This document shows positions 36,391 to 46,626 of a stretch of DNA of 64,000 bases, one piece after another. Each line of letters opens with the position of its first letter. Position 1 is the stretch's first letter. Source of the DNA: Geosiphon pyriformis (Eukaryota; Glomeromycota; Glomeromycetes; Archaeosporales; Geosiphonaceae); NCBI GenBank assembly GCA_016748015.1, contig JAAOMT010000349.1:64812-128811 (forward strand). Reading direction: 5' to 3'. The notes beneath the pieces were generated by a model, which was not told where the DNA came from, did not search any database, and saw nothing but the letters and a program-made list of their open reading frames with translations. Both the position numbers and the translations under genes were made by a program.

Positions 36391-36730
36391 CTATCACAAA
36401 AAGGCCCAGATAGAAGAAAGCATCTAGTAGCATATGCCAGCTGAAGCTTGAATCCAGCTGAAAAGAACTATAGAACACCAGCATTAAAACACTTAACAAT
36501 TTATTGGACAGTAATGAAATGGAAAGAACACTTGAGCCAAAAGTTTGAAATATATATGGATCACAAAAAATTAACTTCAATCCAGAAGCAAGAATTTGGA
36601 GATGATTGCCATGTCAGATAAAAAATAAAACTTTCACTATTTAACTATACAGTATATTACAAAAAAAAAAAAACAATAGAAATGCTGATGGATTGTCACG
36701 AATAAGACAAATCTAAAAAAAAAACATTTC
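36391..36730 (+). pseudogene. Element D RNase H
   Basis: Typical Ty3/Gypsy RNase H reading after the RT: the TDTSG*ALGAVLSQK block (36358-36400, stop at a Gln codon), AYAS*SLNPAEKNY (36430-36470, stop at a CGA codon), LKHLTIYW and YMDHKKLTSIQ (36555-36585). A run of A at 36660-36673 breaks the frame. Confidence 0.7.
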
Positions 36731-36899
36731 AACCCAAAAAATATAACAAAAAATGAATATACAAAAATACTAATAACTTCAACATTATATAAATACCCAA
36801 TTATTCAAGAAGAAATTATCTTAAAAAGAACAAAACAACATAAAACAGCAATCAAAATATTTTATCAACCATCAAAATATACTTTACTGGAAGAACAAA

Positions 36900-38053
36900 A
36901 AAAATCTAGATCAACCAACCAGAGTAATCACAGAACTGGAGAAAGAGACAATACTATTCAACATACATTCAGATCCAACAGCAGGACATTTTCACAAAGA
37001 AGCAACCATAAAAAAAACAAGGAAAAGATACTATTGGCCATTAATATACCTGAACATTATTTAATACATTCAAAGTTGTAATGCTTGTTAAAGAAGAGGC
37101 AGAACAAAATCCAGTGAATTATTAAGACCAATCAAAATGGGACAACCATTCGATCATATTGGAATTGACTTAGTTGGATCATTAACAATTACCAGCAGAA
37201 GCAACAGATATATTGTAATAGCCATAGATTATCTCACAAAATGGCCAGAAGCAAAAGCCATTCAAAGAGCAGATGCAGAATTTGTTGCCGAATTCGTCCA
37301 TCAAGATTTGATCTGTCAACACAGATGTCTAAAAGAACTACTATCAGATTAAAGAACCCACTTTGTAAACAGAACACTGACAGAATTAAGTCAAAGATTT
37401 AGAATTAAAAGACCATTGTCATCACCATACCATCCACAAACCAATGGATTAGTTGAAAGATTCAATAGAACACTGTGTAAAGCAATTGCCAAGATCAATC
37501 AAAAAAACCAGAATGAATGGAACTTGTTTATACCATCAGTATTATTTGCTTATTGGACAATAAAGCAAGACACTACACAAGCAACACTATTTGAATTAGT
37601 ATATGGTAGAACAGCAACATTATCAGTTGAAATAGAAGTCAATACTTATCCAACAAAACCAATAACTGAAGACAATTTTCAGAAAATGTTACTAAGAAGA
37701 ACATATAACTTAATGGAAACACTAGAAAACAAATAGCAAAAAGCAGCTAATAACATTCAAAAGTCACAAAAAAAACAAAAAGAAAGACATGATAACCAAC
37801 TACCAAAGAAACCAGTTGAATTCAAGATTGGAGACAAAGTACTTCTGTATTGTACCAAAGTGAAAAAACAATGAAGTAGAAAATTTGACCCCAAATGTGA
37901 TGGATTATTTCACATAGAAGAAATTCTGAGAAATGGAGCTTATAAATTAAGATAGAACAACAAAATTTTAGTTAAAGCAGCACATAGTAATCGACTGAAA
38001 TTATATTACCATATAGTGTTATTATCCACCAGTAATATTTCACAATTAGAAGT
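36900..38053 (+). pseudogene. Element D integrase
   Basis: Zinc-binding N-domain with HSDPTAGHF (36965-36995) and a Cys pair near 37080, one changed. Core: HIGIDLVGSL (37155-37185), LLSD followed by a TAA for Gln (37338-37352), and NGLVERFNRT (37442-37470), so D, D and E are all kept. The C-terminal domain reads FKIGDKVLLYCTKVKKQ. The frame is cut at 38053 by element F and resumes at 47785. Confidence 0.8.
38050..38053. other. Target-site duplication of element F, left
   Basis: AAGT, repeated at 47781-47784. The uninterrupted relative in C reads CTAGAAGTACAATG once at about 57341-57354. Confidence 0.75.
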
Positions 38054-39032
38054 TGTTACTGGAGGTTTTTGGTCTCTTTTCTTAAATATTGTTGATGCTT
38101 TTTTGCTGTGAATTCACGTTTTCTGGATGTGGTTGAACCTCCAGTAACTGAATTTATATTCAAATTATCTCCTATAATTTTGAACTGCTGGGCTTATAAG
38201 TAGAATGGCCAATTCCATGCCAGTTACTTTGTGTAGTTACGTTGTAGTAAATGTCAACTCTTTCCCAGGAATTGCTCATCTGGAAGCTCACTAAAAATGT
38301 GTAGTTACTTTGCTGTGAAAGTCAATTTTTCTACAAGAATCTTGTCTGTAGACTACCCTAATGATTGTAATAAAAAAATAAAAGAAAATAAAAAAAATGT
38401 AAAAGAAATAGAATTTTGTTGAGGGAAACGTTTTCTATCCAGGCCTGGAATCACTAACAGTTTACTGAAATTGGTAGCTAATCAATTTCGAAATGTTAGT
38501 TGGGTTTTGGGGATTTTCCAAGTACAATAATTAAAGAATCTGGTTTTTTTGAATTATTTGATATTTATTTCTTTTTGTGTGTATAGGAATGGTTTTAAGA
38601 GATAAATCTAAAGTAAGATACATTTTCTCGAAAAGAGAAGCTCTTCTTTTATACAACTTGTCGTAACACTATTCTATGAACTTGAACTTTGCTATTTTCT
38701 ATAATTTTGCTGAACTAAAGATACATTTCGGCAAACTACAAGTTATTTCTGTGAACTATTAGATATTTCGGTGAACTGTTAATTATTTCGGCAAATTTCT
38801 ATAAATTTCGGCAAACTTTTGAATGTTACATAGTTCGGGGTATTGCATGATTGATCATCGCAATTAGGTTACATTTGTGTTGTGTACAATTTGGGTTATT
38901 AATTAAATGATAATTTTGGACATTCTTTGCTAATGTAATAAGTGATAATTTGAAACAATAATATGCTAATTAATGATAAAAATTATAAGATAGTTTCATG
39001 CTAAATAATATCTCTAATTTCGTCTGGTAACA
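38054..39032 (-). repeat. LTR3, element F 3' LTR
   Basis: 979 bp, TGTTA to TAACA. It carries six boxes of ATTTCGGCGAACT type at 38704, 38725, 38745, 38765, 38785 and 38805 (steps 21, 20, 20, 20, 20). A 13-bp perfect inverted repeat (38055-38067 with 38136-38148) lies at the end that adjoins the primer-binding site in the 5' copy. Compared with the LTR at 46801, five differences are visible in the first 120 or so bases, so insertion is relatively recent but not new. Confidence 0.9.
38704..38817. promoter_or_regulatory. Six-box U3 array, LTR3 left copy
   Basis: Six 13-bp boxes of consensus ATTTCGGCGAACT, spaced 20 bp start to start (first step 21). The core TTCGGCGAA is a hyphenated palindrome. 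In element sense the array lies in U3 about 50 bp upstream of a TATA-like GTATAAAAG. Two-turn spacing puts all boxes on one face of DNA. Confidence 0.65.
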
Positions 39033-39045
39033 TAACCTCCTCCTC
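39033..39045 (-). promoter_or_regulatory. Polypurine tract of element F
   Basis: GAGGAGGAGGTTA on the minus strand next to the 3' LTR. It is preceded by GAGCTCAGTCTT, matching the GAGCTCAATATT that precedes the tract in X and D. Confidence 0.65.
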
Positions 39046-39836
39046 AAGACTGAGCTCTGTCGAAGTCCAAGTACTGTCTGTTATTTCCAGATAATATTCC
39101 AAAATTATTGAAGAAATTTGGTCTGAAAATTGTTGAAATTTCAGTTCTGTGAGCTTTCCAATGTATTGAATCTTCAAAGGTTGAAAAATTGGGTTTTGTA
39201 GTATGTTTTCACAGGTGTGGAATAGGTCATAAAGTCTAAAAGCAGCTCTAAGCCTGTAGCAACTGTTTGTTGATCCAGCTGTTGTCTTGAATTCGTTGTG
39301 GAGTTGTTTCTGAATAGCTTCTTTTGTAAGGTTTGCTGTTGTAAGTTCCAGTTTCCGTTCGTAGAGTGTTTTTTCAATGTGGAAATATCAATAGATTGGA
39401 GGATATTCAGTGTTTTTCTCATTGAGACACAATTAAAGTTTTTGTTGAATTGTAGTATTTGGTAGAATACTGATCGGAGTGAGCATTAGGTTTTCTCTTA
39501 AAGCAAGCTTTAAAAGTTATGGCAGGTGAATTCCAGTATAACTTCTTGTGTTCTTCTTATATGGGTGATATTTTCATGAGTTTGGGACTAAATTTGTAAC
39601 TACTTCTGTTTGGGTATAATTAATGTGGTTTCCAGTAACAGTAATGAATAATTCGGGTATTGTTTTTAAAGCTAACATTAGTTTTTGGGATAATTGTTGA
39701 ATGTTTTGAGGAATAGTTATTATAAGCAATTTGAAATAAAAGAAAATTATTTTTGGTGTATGGGTTTTTATGTTATTTTTGTTTTGTTTTTGTGAGATTG
39801 TTTCTAAATTATAAGAAAATAACTAGTCAAATTAAA
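39046..39836 (-). pseudogene. Element F ORF3 (unknown protein after integrase)
   Basis: Minus-strand reading after the integrase, with a few stops, gives roughly 240 codons. The C-terminal half (39420-39046) includes LTKEAIQKQLHNEF, RLRAAFRLYDLFHTCENIL and LTELKFQQFSDQISSIILEY. It lines up in position and pattern with ORF3 of C and D (IYRLH-IFQNYSEVL; QIKKIKSRMEQMLL). It appears helical, with no membrane segment or known domain. Identity across families is low, so homology is likely but not proven. Confidence 0.5.
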
Positions 39837-41160
39837 TTAAGTGTTCAGGTTGGAAGGTTGTTTAATGACAACTATTGGTTCTAAGTTTCGGGGAATATCT
39901 TCGGGACTGACCAAAAAAGAATGTGTACCAATTTGTGGAATTAATGGTTCAGGATTGTTTCTGAAATGATAGTGTTTCAAACAATCTCCATGTGCAACTT
40001 TTGCTAGGATTTTGTCATCAAGTCTTAGCTTGTATGATCCATTGCCTAGGACTTTATGGATAAAGAATGGTCCATCCCATTTATTTTCAAATTTTCCACT
40101 CCATTGTTTTTCAGCTTTAGTTCTGTGTAAGAGAACTTTGTTTCCAATTTTAAATTTATTGGTGACTGAAGGCAATTTGTCATTATGCTGTTCTTTTTGT
40201 TGAGCTTGGGAGTGTTCAATATGGATGGCTGCTATTCATCGTTTTCCTTCCAATGTGCTAAGCAGAGTGTAGACTCTTCGCTGAAGTGTTTCTTGGAAAT
40301 TGTTTTTATCGATCAATTGTGCTGGATATGTTTCCATTGTGAAACTAATTGGTAATGTTGCCATCCTTCTATAAGTTAAATCAAATGGTGTGTGTTTCAT
40401 GGTATCTTGTTTTAATGTCCTATATGCTAGTAACACTGATGGAATAAAGAGATTTTATTCTTGCTCAAAATTGGTTGAGACTTTGGCTAATGACTCACAC
40501 AATGTTCTGTTAAAACGTTCTACAAGTCCGTTTGTTTGTGGATGGTAGGGCGAAGACAGAGGTCTTTTGACATTGAATCGTTCGCAAATTTCTTGTATCA
40601 GGTTGTTCACAAAGTGTGTTCCCTGATCGGATAAAAGTTCAATTGGACATCCGTGTCTACAAATGATGTCTTCGTAGATGAAATTTGCTACTGATTTCGC
40701 ATCTGCTTATTGAATGGCTTTGGCTTCAGGCCATTTAGTAAGATAGTCTACAGCTACTGCAATATAATGGTTTCCTTGAGTGGTGATAGATAGTGGTCCG
40801 ACTAAATTGATACCAATTTTGTCAAAAGGCTGTCCAACTTTGATTGGATTTAAAGGTTCTGTAGGGCGAGTTCCTTCTCTTTTTTGACAACTATCACAAG
40901 ATTCTACATATTTGTGAATGTCTTTTCTCATTCGAGACCAAAAGTAATATTCTAGTGTTCTTTGAGTGGTGCTATCTTTTCCGAAGTGTGCTGATGAAGG
41001 ATCTGAGTGCATGTTGTATAAAATGGTCTCTTTTTCCTGTTCTTGTATTAATCTGAGTGGTTTGGTTGGGTTTTTGAAATTTTGATGATAGATAATGTTG
41101 TTGTATAGAAAATATTGTTTGGCTTGTTGTTGTAACTAATGTTTTTTGTCTGGGGACCAA
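39837..41160 (-). pseudogene. Element F integrase
   Basis: One frame (pieces 41012-40707, 40436-40236, 40175-39837) broken by TAA at a Gln codon near 40704, a stop at a Trp codon near 40458, and TGA at a Trp codon at 40236. N-domain: HSDPSSAHF and SCDSCQKREG, a complete H-H-C-C set. Core: IGINLVGPL, with the first catalytic Asp changed to Asn (GAT to AAT); LLSDQGTHF and NGLVERFNRT keep the other two. The C-terminal domain has FKIGNKVLLHRTKAEKQW and ends DPFF-like, then NLNT. Confidence 0.82.
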
Positions 41161-41574
41161 TCTGTTGGAATTGTTAATGTCTCCAAATATTGTTTGAGAT
41201 TGTTGTAGTTTTCGGAGTTCATTGTTTGTTGTTTTGATGCTGTTAATTCAAATGGATGTTGGTTTCGTTTTCTAATCTTGCCTCATTCTTAAGAGACAAT
41301 CAACGTTGATATGGAGTTTTCCTGGTTTGTGGTGTACAATGTATTGGTAATTAGCTAAAAATTCTGTCCATTGGGTTTGTTTTGCATTCAGCTGGGTGTT
41401 TTTGTTCTGAAGCCATTTAAGTCCAATATTATCAGTAATAATATCAAATTCTTTGGGTCTGAGGTAAAGATTGAAGTGATGTAGAGCCCAGATTACTGCT
41501 GCGGTTTCTAATTCTGTTGTGGAGTAGTTCTTTTCAGCTGGCTTTAATGTTCTACTAGCATAAGCAATTAGTCA
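41161..41574 (-). pseudogene. Element F RNase H
   Basis: Begins within the RT-connection piece (ATDASYTAFGAILSQ, catalytic Asp kept). After a TGA at 41572-41574 it continues LIAYASRTLKPAEKNY, ELETAAVIWAL (Glu kept), FDIITDNIGLKWL (Asp kept) and NVDCLLRMR, the usual NVADxLSR end with Ser to Leu. A frame change lies between about 41290 and 41160. Confidence 0.75.
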
Positions 41575-42533
41575 CTCATTTCCATTGTCATCTAACTGTG
41601 ATAGGATGGCACCAAAGGCAGTATAAGAGGCGTCAGTTGCTAACCAGAATTGGTTGCTGAAATCTGGGTAGGCGAGGATTGGAGCTGTTGTGAGTTTTTC
41701 CTTAAGTATCTCGAAGGCATTTTGGTGTTCTTCTGTCCATTTGTATTTGATATTTTTAGTAGTGAGCTGGTTGAGGAGTTTTGCAATTTCTGAGAATCTT
41801 TTGATGAATTTTCGGTAATAGGATGCTAATCCAATAAATCCTCTTAATTCTGTGGTATTTTGTGGAGTCTTGAAGTTCTTGACAGTACTGATTTTTCTGG
41901 GGTCTGGTTTAATTTCATCTTTATTCACAATGTGACCAAGAAAAGCTAAACTTGTTTTTCCAAAGTAGCATTTTTCAATGTTCAGTTTCAATCCTGTTTC
42001 TGTAATTGTTGAAAAACTTCTCGTAGGTTAATTAAATGTAACTCGAAAGATGGTAAATAAACATCAGTGTCATCAAGATAAACTACTACTGATTTCCAAA
42101 GGAGGCCTTTATAAACAACATCCATGAGTCTTTGGAATGTTGCTGGTGCATTGCATAATCCAAAAGGCATTACATTGAACTCGTAATTTCTTCTTTGAGT
42201 GGTGAATGCTGTTTTGGGGCAGTCTTTGGGGTCCATAGCAACTTGCCAGTATCCACTCTTTAAATCTAATGTCGAAAAGTATTTGGACTTTCCAAGGGCA
42301 TCCAACATGTCATCAATTCGGGGAAGAGGGTAGGCATCCCCAATGGTGACACTGTTGAGTTGTCGGTAATCAACACAAAATCGTATCTTTCTATTTTTCT
42401 TTTTAACTAGGACCACAGGTGAGGCCCATGGGCTCATTAATGGTTGAATAAGCCCATTGTTAAGCATCCGTTGTACTTTTTCTCAGATAAATTGGTGACT
42501 TTCTGGGACAACTCGGTAGGCTTGTTGTCACCT
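41575..42533 (-). pseudogene. Element F reverse transcriptase
   Basis: Pieces 42467-41988 and 41991-41572 meet at a one-base deletion near 41999 in an A run. Motifs in order: YRVVPESHQFI before a TGA (Arg in relatives), NNGLIQPLMSPWASPVVLV, FCVDYRQLN, PLPRIDDMLD, FSTLDLKSGYWQVAM, NVMPFGLCNAPATFQRLMD and VVYLDDTDVY (YxDD intact), then NKDEIKPDPRKI and GLASYYRKFI. Well preserved and clearly Ty3/Gypsy. The upstream end lies in the assembly gap. Confidence 0.88.
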
Positions 42534-42942
42534 NNNNNNNNNNNNNNNNNNNNNNNNNNNNNNNNNNNNNNNNNNNNNNNNNNNNNNNNNNNNNNNNNNN
42601 NNNNNNNNNNNNNNNNNNNNNNNNNNNNNNNNNNNNNNNNNNNNNNNNNNNNNNNNNNNNNNNNNNNNNNNNNNNNNNNNNNNNNNNNNNNNNNNNNNNN
42701 NNNNNNNNNNNNNNNNNNNNNNNNNNNNNNNNNNNNNNNNNNNNNNNNNNNNNNNNNNNNNNNNNNNNNNNNNNNNNNNNNNNNNNNNNNNNNNNNNNNN
42801 NNNNNNNNNNNNNNNNNNNNNNNNNNNNNNNNNNNNNNNNNNNNNNNNNNNNNNNNNNNNNNNNNNNNNNNNNNNNNNNNNNNNNNNNNNNNNNNNNNNN
42901 NNNNNNNNNNNNNNNNNNNNNNNNNNNNNNNNNNNNNNNNNN
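42534..42942. other. Assembly gap (409 N)
   Basis: A run of unknown bases between the dUTPase and RT of element F. Frames on the two sides differ, so the true gap length may not be 409. The part lost should be the linker homologous to 34989-35450 of element D. Confidence 0.95.
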
Positions 42943-43623
42943 AATCTGGTGGGATTTGTTCTGTGTGTTAAGAGCTATATTAACTGGAACTGTGAATCGT
43001 CCAGTTGAACCAAAACCTTGGGTTCCTCTATCGCTTTTTCCTAATTGTTCTCTTTGATTGACTAGTTGCAAATCCGAAATGTTGATTAAGGGTAGGTAAA
43101 TAGCTTGGGCAATTTTTTCAGCATGTTCAATCTTGAATGGTTTGTCAGTTTTATTTTGAAGCATCACTGTTATGTCTCCAGTATATCCAGCATCGATTAT
43201 TCCTCCTCTGATATTAATTCCTTTGTTTGCCAGAGAGGACTGGGAGGCGATTTGAACCATTGCTCCTGGCAGGATTTCGAGTGCAATTTTGAGGTTGATT
43301 TTTGTGAGAGATTTGGGTTTGAGAACAAGAGTATCCTTGCCTGAATATCTTAGGTCATATCCAGCATCAATTTCATGTGCTTTTTCGGGTTTTATTCCTT
43401 GTCCATTGTTGTTGAAGTATTTAAATTGTAAGGCAGGCTGATTTTTGATAAGGTAGCTGGGTGTTGTTTCAATTTCTTCCGTTTCTTCAGGTTCTCCAAA
43501 TTCAATTTCATTCTCATCATTTTCGCTGGGCAAGGAGATACTAAGAGCATAGCATTCAGGACACCATTGTTCATCGCAAGACATAATGCATTCTTCACAT
43601 AGCCTAATGTTCATTTGCTCTAA
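42943..43623 (-). CDS. Element F dUTPase domain
   Basis: Open from 43614 to the gap. Start: MNIRLCEECIMSCDEQWCPEC, the end of the Cys-rich region; then an acidic linker (ENDENEIEFGEPEETEE); then a complete dUTPase at about 43405-42990. Motif 1 is AHEIDAGYDLR; motif 2 is SSLANKGI; motif 3 is GGIIDAGYTGDI with the catalytic Asp and Tyr; motif 4 is AEKIAQAIYLPL; motif 5 is DRGTQGFGSTGR. All five motifs look functional. It sits inside a Gag-Pol polyprotein between protease and RT, so it should be released or act as a fused trimer. Stops upstream block expression of this copy as a polyprotein. Confidence 0.85.
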
Positions 43624-44391
43624 TCATTGAATTTAAGCTTCTTGGATCAGGTAGGTGTGACTTGCAATTTGGTGGTAGACTTTTACTTCATCTTTATAAT
43701 CGAATCCAACTAATTCCATAGTGTATTCAATGTATTCTGCTTCCTTCATTTGATGAACATCTTCTTTGGTAGCTCTATTAATTAATGCTATTGCTAAGTC
43801 GAAAATCATCTCGGCATCATGAGGGTAGTAATAAAGTTTGTTGAGAGCACTGTTGTATGCTGCATTAAAGGGTGTTCCTCTTTTTACTTTTTCTGAAATT
43901 GATAAAGCATATTGGCAGGTCTGATCACAGACGCCTTCTCTCATTGCTACATCAATCTAATTGCATTCTTCCAGTAGCATATCTCCACAAGTCAAACAAG
44001 GAGTGTTGTCCCATTTTCTGCTCCTTTTTATTAGATGGCCCCATCGCTCTCTGTGGCAAGTCTTGCAGTAATAGCAAGTATGATTCTCATATTCTTCTTC
44101 AGGTGAAATGCAGACTCCCATTGACGATAGTTTCTTGTGGCAGTCCTTATATTTAAGGGGAATATAGGGGTGTTGTTTCCTTGGTTCAGGTTTTGAGTAA
44201 GGTATATTCCATTCAGAGGTTTCGGGTTTAGTGTGTGGAGTAAAATGTTCTTGTTTTGTTTCATCGGCCCAGTTGGACATTGATCCAAGAGCCATGAATG
44301 TTTCGATTATTGGTTTTTTTTCTTCTGGTTCAAATTCAAAAGCTGGGGCTTTCTCAGAGTGTTTGTTGAATGTACCACAAATGGCAGGTAC
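43624..44391 (-). pseudogene. Element F Cys-rich (zinc-finger-like) region
   Basis: Pieces 44295-43957 and 43944-43633, in the same frame as gag and dUTPase. Cysteines: KDCHKKLSSMGVC, CYYCKTCHRERWGH, CLTCGDMLLEEC and CDQTCQYAL. The spacing suggests two or more zinc sites. DC-x-KKLS-x-M recurs in C and D. In-frame stops are TAG at 43957-43959, TAA at 43633-43635 and TGA at 43624-43626. Function unknown; nucleic-acid binding is a guess. Confidence 0.65.
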
Positions 44392-45009
44392 TCAGGTGTG
44401 TTGTCCTTGGTAGGAGATTGTTAACTCTTGCGTTTCCCAATGCAGATTAGCATTGGCTTTTTGAAGCCAATCATTTTCGACGAGAGCTTGGTACTGGAGT
44501 GCGTCCATTACAAGAACTTTGACTGGAATGGTAATTCCATCAAGAGTAAATAAAAAATTGTCAATTTCTCCTACTGGTGTCTTTTTCATGCCATCAGCAA
44601 TGACGATTACTGTTTGAGCTGGTCGGTCGACATTTTTTTTCAACTGTTGTATTAACTGGTAGGTGATAATGCTTCCGGCAGATCCACTGTCTAGGATCAA
44701 GCGAATTGGCTTTCCTTCTACTTCAGCTTCTGTGTACATTGCAGTGATGGCTTTTTGCTCATTAGCCGCTGCATTGCTAAGCAAGAATGGTGATTCATTT
44801 GCTTCAAATTTGAAAGGGAATATATCAGAGAGATTGGCATTTTTAGCAATTCTGGCTGGTAAAATAGTAGTGTAGTTATGAGAAGAATTTTGTTGTTGTG
44901 CTGTAGCTCTACCTTCCGAGAGTGCAGTATGGTAAAAATTCTGTTCTTCTGGTATTGTTAAATAACTGGGTTGAGTGTGGTAGTAATTGGGTCTTGGTTG
45001 AGTGGAATT
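44392..45009 (-). pseudogene. Element F protease
   Basis: Same frame as gag, after the TGA at 45010. The piece 44784-44392 has AMYTEAEVEGKPIRLILDSG and then SAGSIITYQLIQQL, a typical retropepsin active site D-S-G, followed by VIVIADG and VLVMDALQYQALVENDWLQ. It ends with a TGA at 44392-44394, aligned with an Arg in relatives (HTRVPA). Length suits a retropepsin domain. Residues look intact. Confidence 0.85.
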
Positions 45010-46626
45010 TCAGAGAACCAATTGGTTGTTCGAACTGATTCTATTGTTGTTTACTTGGTATCGGTTTTGTGGTGTGAATTGATTTTGTGTAATCAGTCTT
45101 CGAGCAGGTACTTGATAATGTTGTGTGGGTGGTTGTTGGTATTGCTGTTGAATTGGTTGTGGGGCAGACTGATAGTAGTTATTTTGGTATTGGGGTCTTG
45201 GTGGATAGTAAGCTGGTGGTGATGATTGATAATAAGATTGCTGTGGTGAAGAGTAACGTTGATTACCCCTATTTTGTTGGTCTCGTTGTAGCTTTCTGCA
45301 ATCTTTTTTCCAGTGGCCAGAGATTCCACAGTAATGGCAATTCTGGGACTGGTTATTGGAAAGTGATGCAAAGTTATTTTGATTTCGTCTTTGGGGTGGT
45401 TGATATCTTTGTTGTTGTTGGTTTGTAAAATAGTTTTTGACTTTTTTTGTGAGTTGGTCAATCTTTTCCTTAGCTGCCGAACTGGTTTTTCCAATTGCCA
45501 AATTTACAAGTTTTGTACGATTGGCCTCTTTCATGGCTATTTCGTATCTCTTCGCATACTGTATGACAGAGTTTAAATCTTCTGGCGCGTGTAAACGAAC
45601 CTTTTTAATTAGTTTATCTTTTAGACCAGTGATAAATTGATCCAAGATTTGAGCATCGGAATAATAATCGTTTGTCTCGAGTTGGCGAATCCATCTGAGA
45701 AATTTGTTGAATTTCCCAATATAAGTCATAATGGATTCGGAGGGTTCTTGTTTGATATTTTGAAAATGATTGCGAAAAGTGATGGAGGTATTATTGTTGG
45801 TGAACTGTTCAAGGAAGGCTGCTTTGAAAGTGTTCCAATCATTGAATGGAACAGCAAGGTTTTCAAACCATTCTTCTGCTGTTCCTTTGAGAAAATAGGG
45901 AATTGTTCTTAACATTCTGGCAGCATTCCATCCATTTGCATCTCCAGCTTTAGTAACTTGGTCGAGCCATTCTTGGGGACTGGTCTCAATATCTTCTCCA
46001 TTGAATTCAGGGATTTTTGCAATGTATGTTGTCATTTTATCTTCTTCGTTTTCACTGTCTATTAATTCTTTTTCGGTTATTTCAGAGTTGTTTTTTTCAT
46101 TTGCTGCTGTCTCAGAGTGTTCACTTTGATTTTTAGCTAGAAAATCAAGGAGATTGGAACTAGTTTGAAGGGGTTCTTGTTGTCTGGTGGGACTTCTGAG
46201 TGATGTAAAATCTTCTGGTCTTGCAAATCGATTCAAGAGTAAATTAGGTGTTTGTGCTTGTACAAGTGAAGCTGGAAAAGGTGTGATAGTAAGTGGAAGT
46301 TTTGAGCTGGTTCTTTGTTCAGGTGTTTGTAAATGTTTAAATGATATTTTGGGAGTATTGGGTGTTGTGTAAACAGGTCGGTTATTTTTTTGTCTTTTGT
46401 TGCTACTGGTTTCAGGTTCAGATTCGAGTTCAAAGGCAAATTGTGTGTTTGCAGGATATTTTTCTTCACAAAATCGAATGATATTATAATCGAGTTCTTC
46501 AAAATAAGTAGTGCAAGCTTCAGCACTAATGTTTTCTGATTCAGTGTTGAAATAGTGTAGTATGTTCTCAAGAAGATCTTTTTTAACTGTTGTAATGTTA
46601 TAGTTCCCGAAGAGGTAGTCATTGAT
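45010..46626 (-). CDS. Element F Gag
   Basis: Open from 46626 to a TGA at 45010-45012, about 538 codons, without an ATG at its head. An ATG at 46672 lies in another frame and has a TAG four codons in, so one indel probably separates it. Domains: N-terminal about 140 residues of unknown fold, the retrotransposon Gag region (MLRTIPYFLKGTAEEWFENL and FNKFLRWIRQLETNDYYSDA), a CCHC knuckle CHYCGISGHWKKDC at 45299-45340, then a Gln/Tyr/Pro-rich tail. The TGA stands at an Arg codon of D (CGG), so it looks like a mutation rather than a natural gag stop. Confidence 0.85.
   Translation of the reverse strand: MNDYLFGNYNITTVKKDLLENILHYFNTESENISAEACTTYFEELDYNIIRFCEEKYPANTQFAFELESEPETSSNKRQKNNRPVYTTPNTPKISFKHLQTPEQRTSSKLPLTITPFPASLVQAQTPNLLLNRFARPEDFTSLRSPTRQQEPLQTSSNLLDFLAKNQSEHSETAANEKNNSEITEKELIDSENEEDKMTTYIAKIPEFNGEDIETSPQEWLDQVTKAGDANGWNAARMLRTIPYFLKGTAEEWFENLAVPFNDWNTFKAAFLEQFTNNNTSITFRNHFQNIKQEPSESIMTYIGKFNKFLRWIRQLETNDYYSDAQILDQFITGLKDKLIKKVRLHAPEDLNSVIQYAKRYEIAMKEANRTKLVNLAIGKTSSAAKEKIDQLTKKVKNYFTNQQQQRYQPPQRRNQNNFASLSNNQSQNCHYCGISGHWKKDCRKLQRDQQNRGNQRYSSPQQSYYQSSPPAYYPPRPQYQNNYYQSAPQPIQQQYQQPPTQHYQVPARRLITQNQFTPQNRYQVNNNRISSNNQLVL

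Noticed and set aside
39046-39836. Frame after integrase in F as an env gene
   Set aside because: No signal peptide, membrane helix or glycoprotein-like features are visible; left as unknown ORF3.
45010-45012. TGA between gag and protease as a programmed read-through codon
   Set aside because: The aligned codon is Arg (CGG) in element D, and similar TGA-for-Arg changes occur inside protease and RT, so mutation is the simpler explanation.
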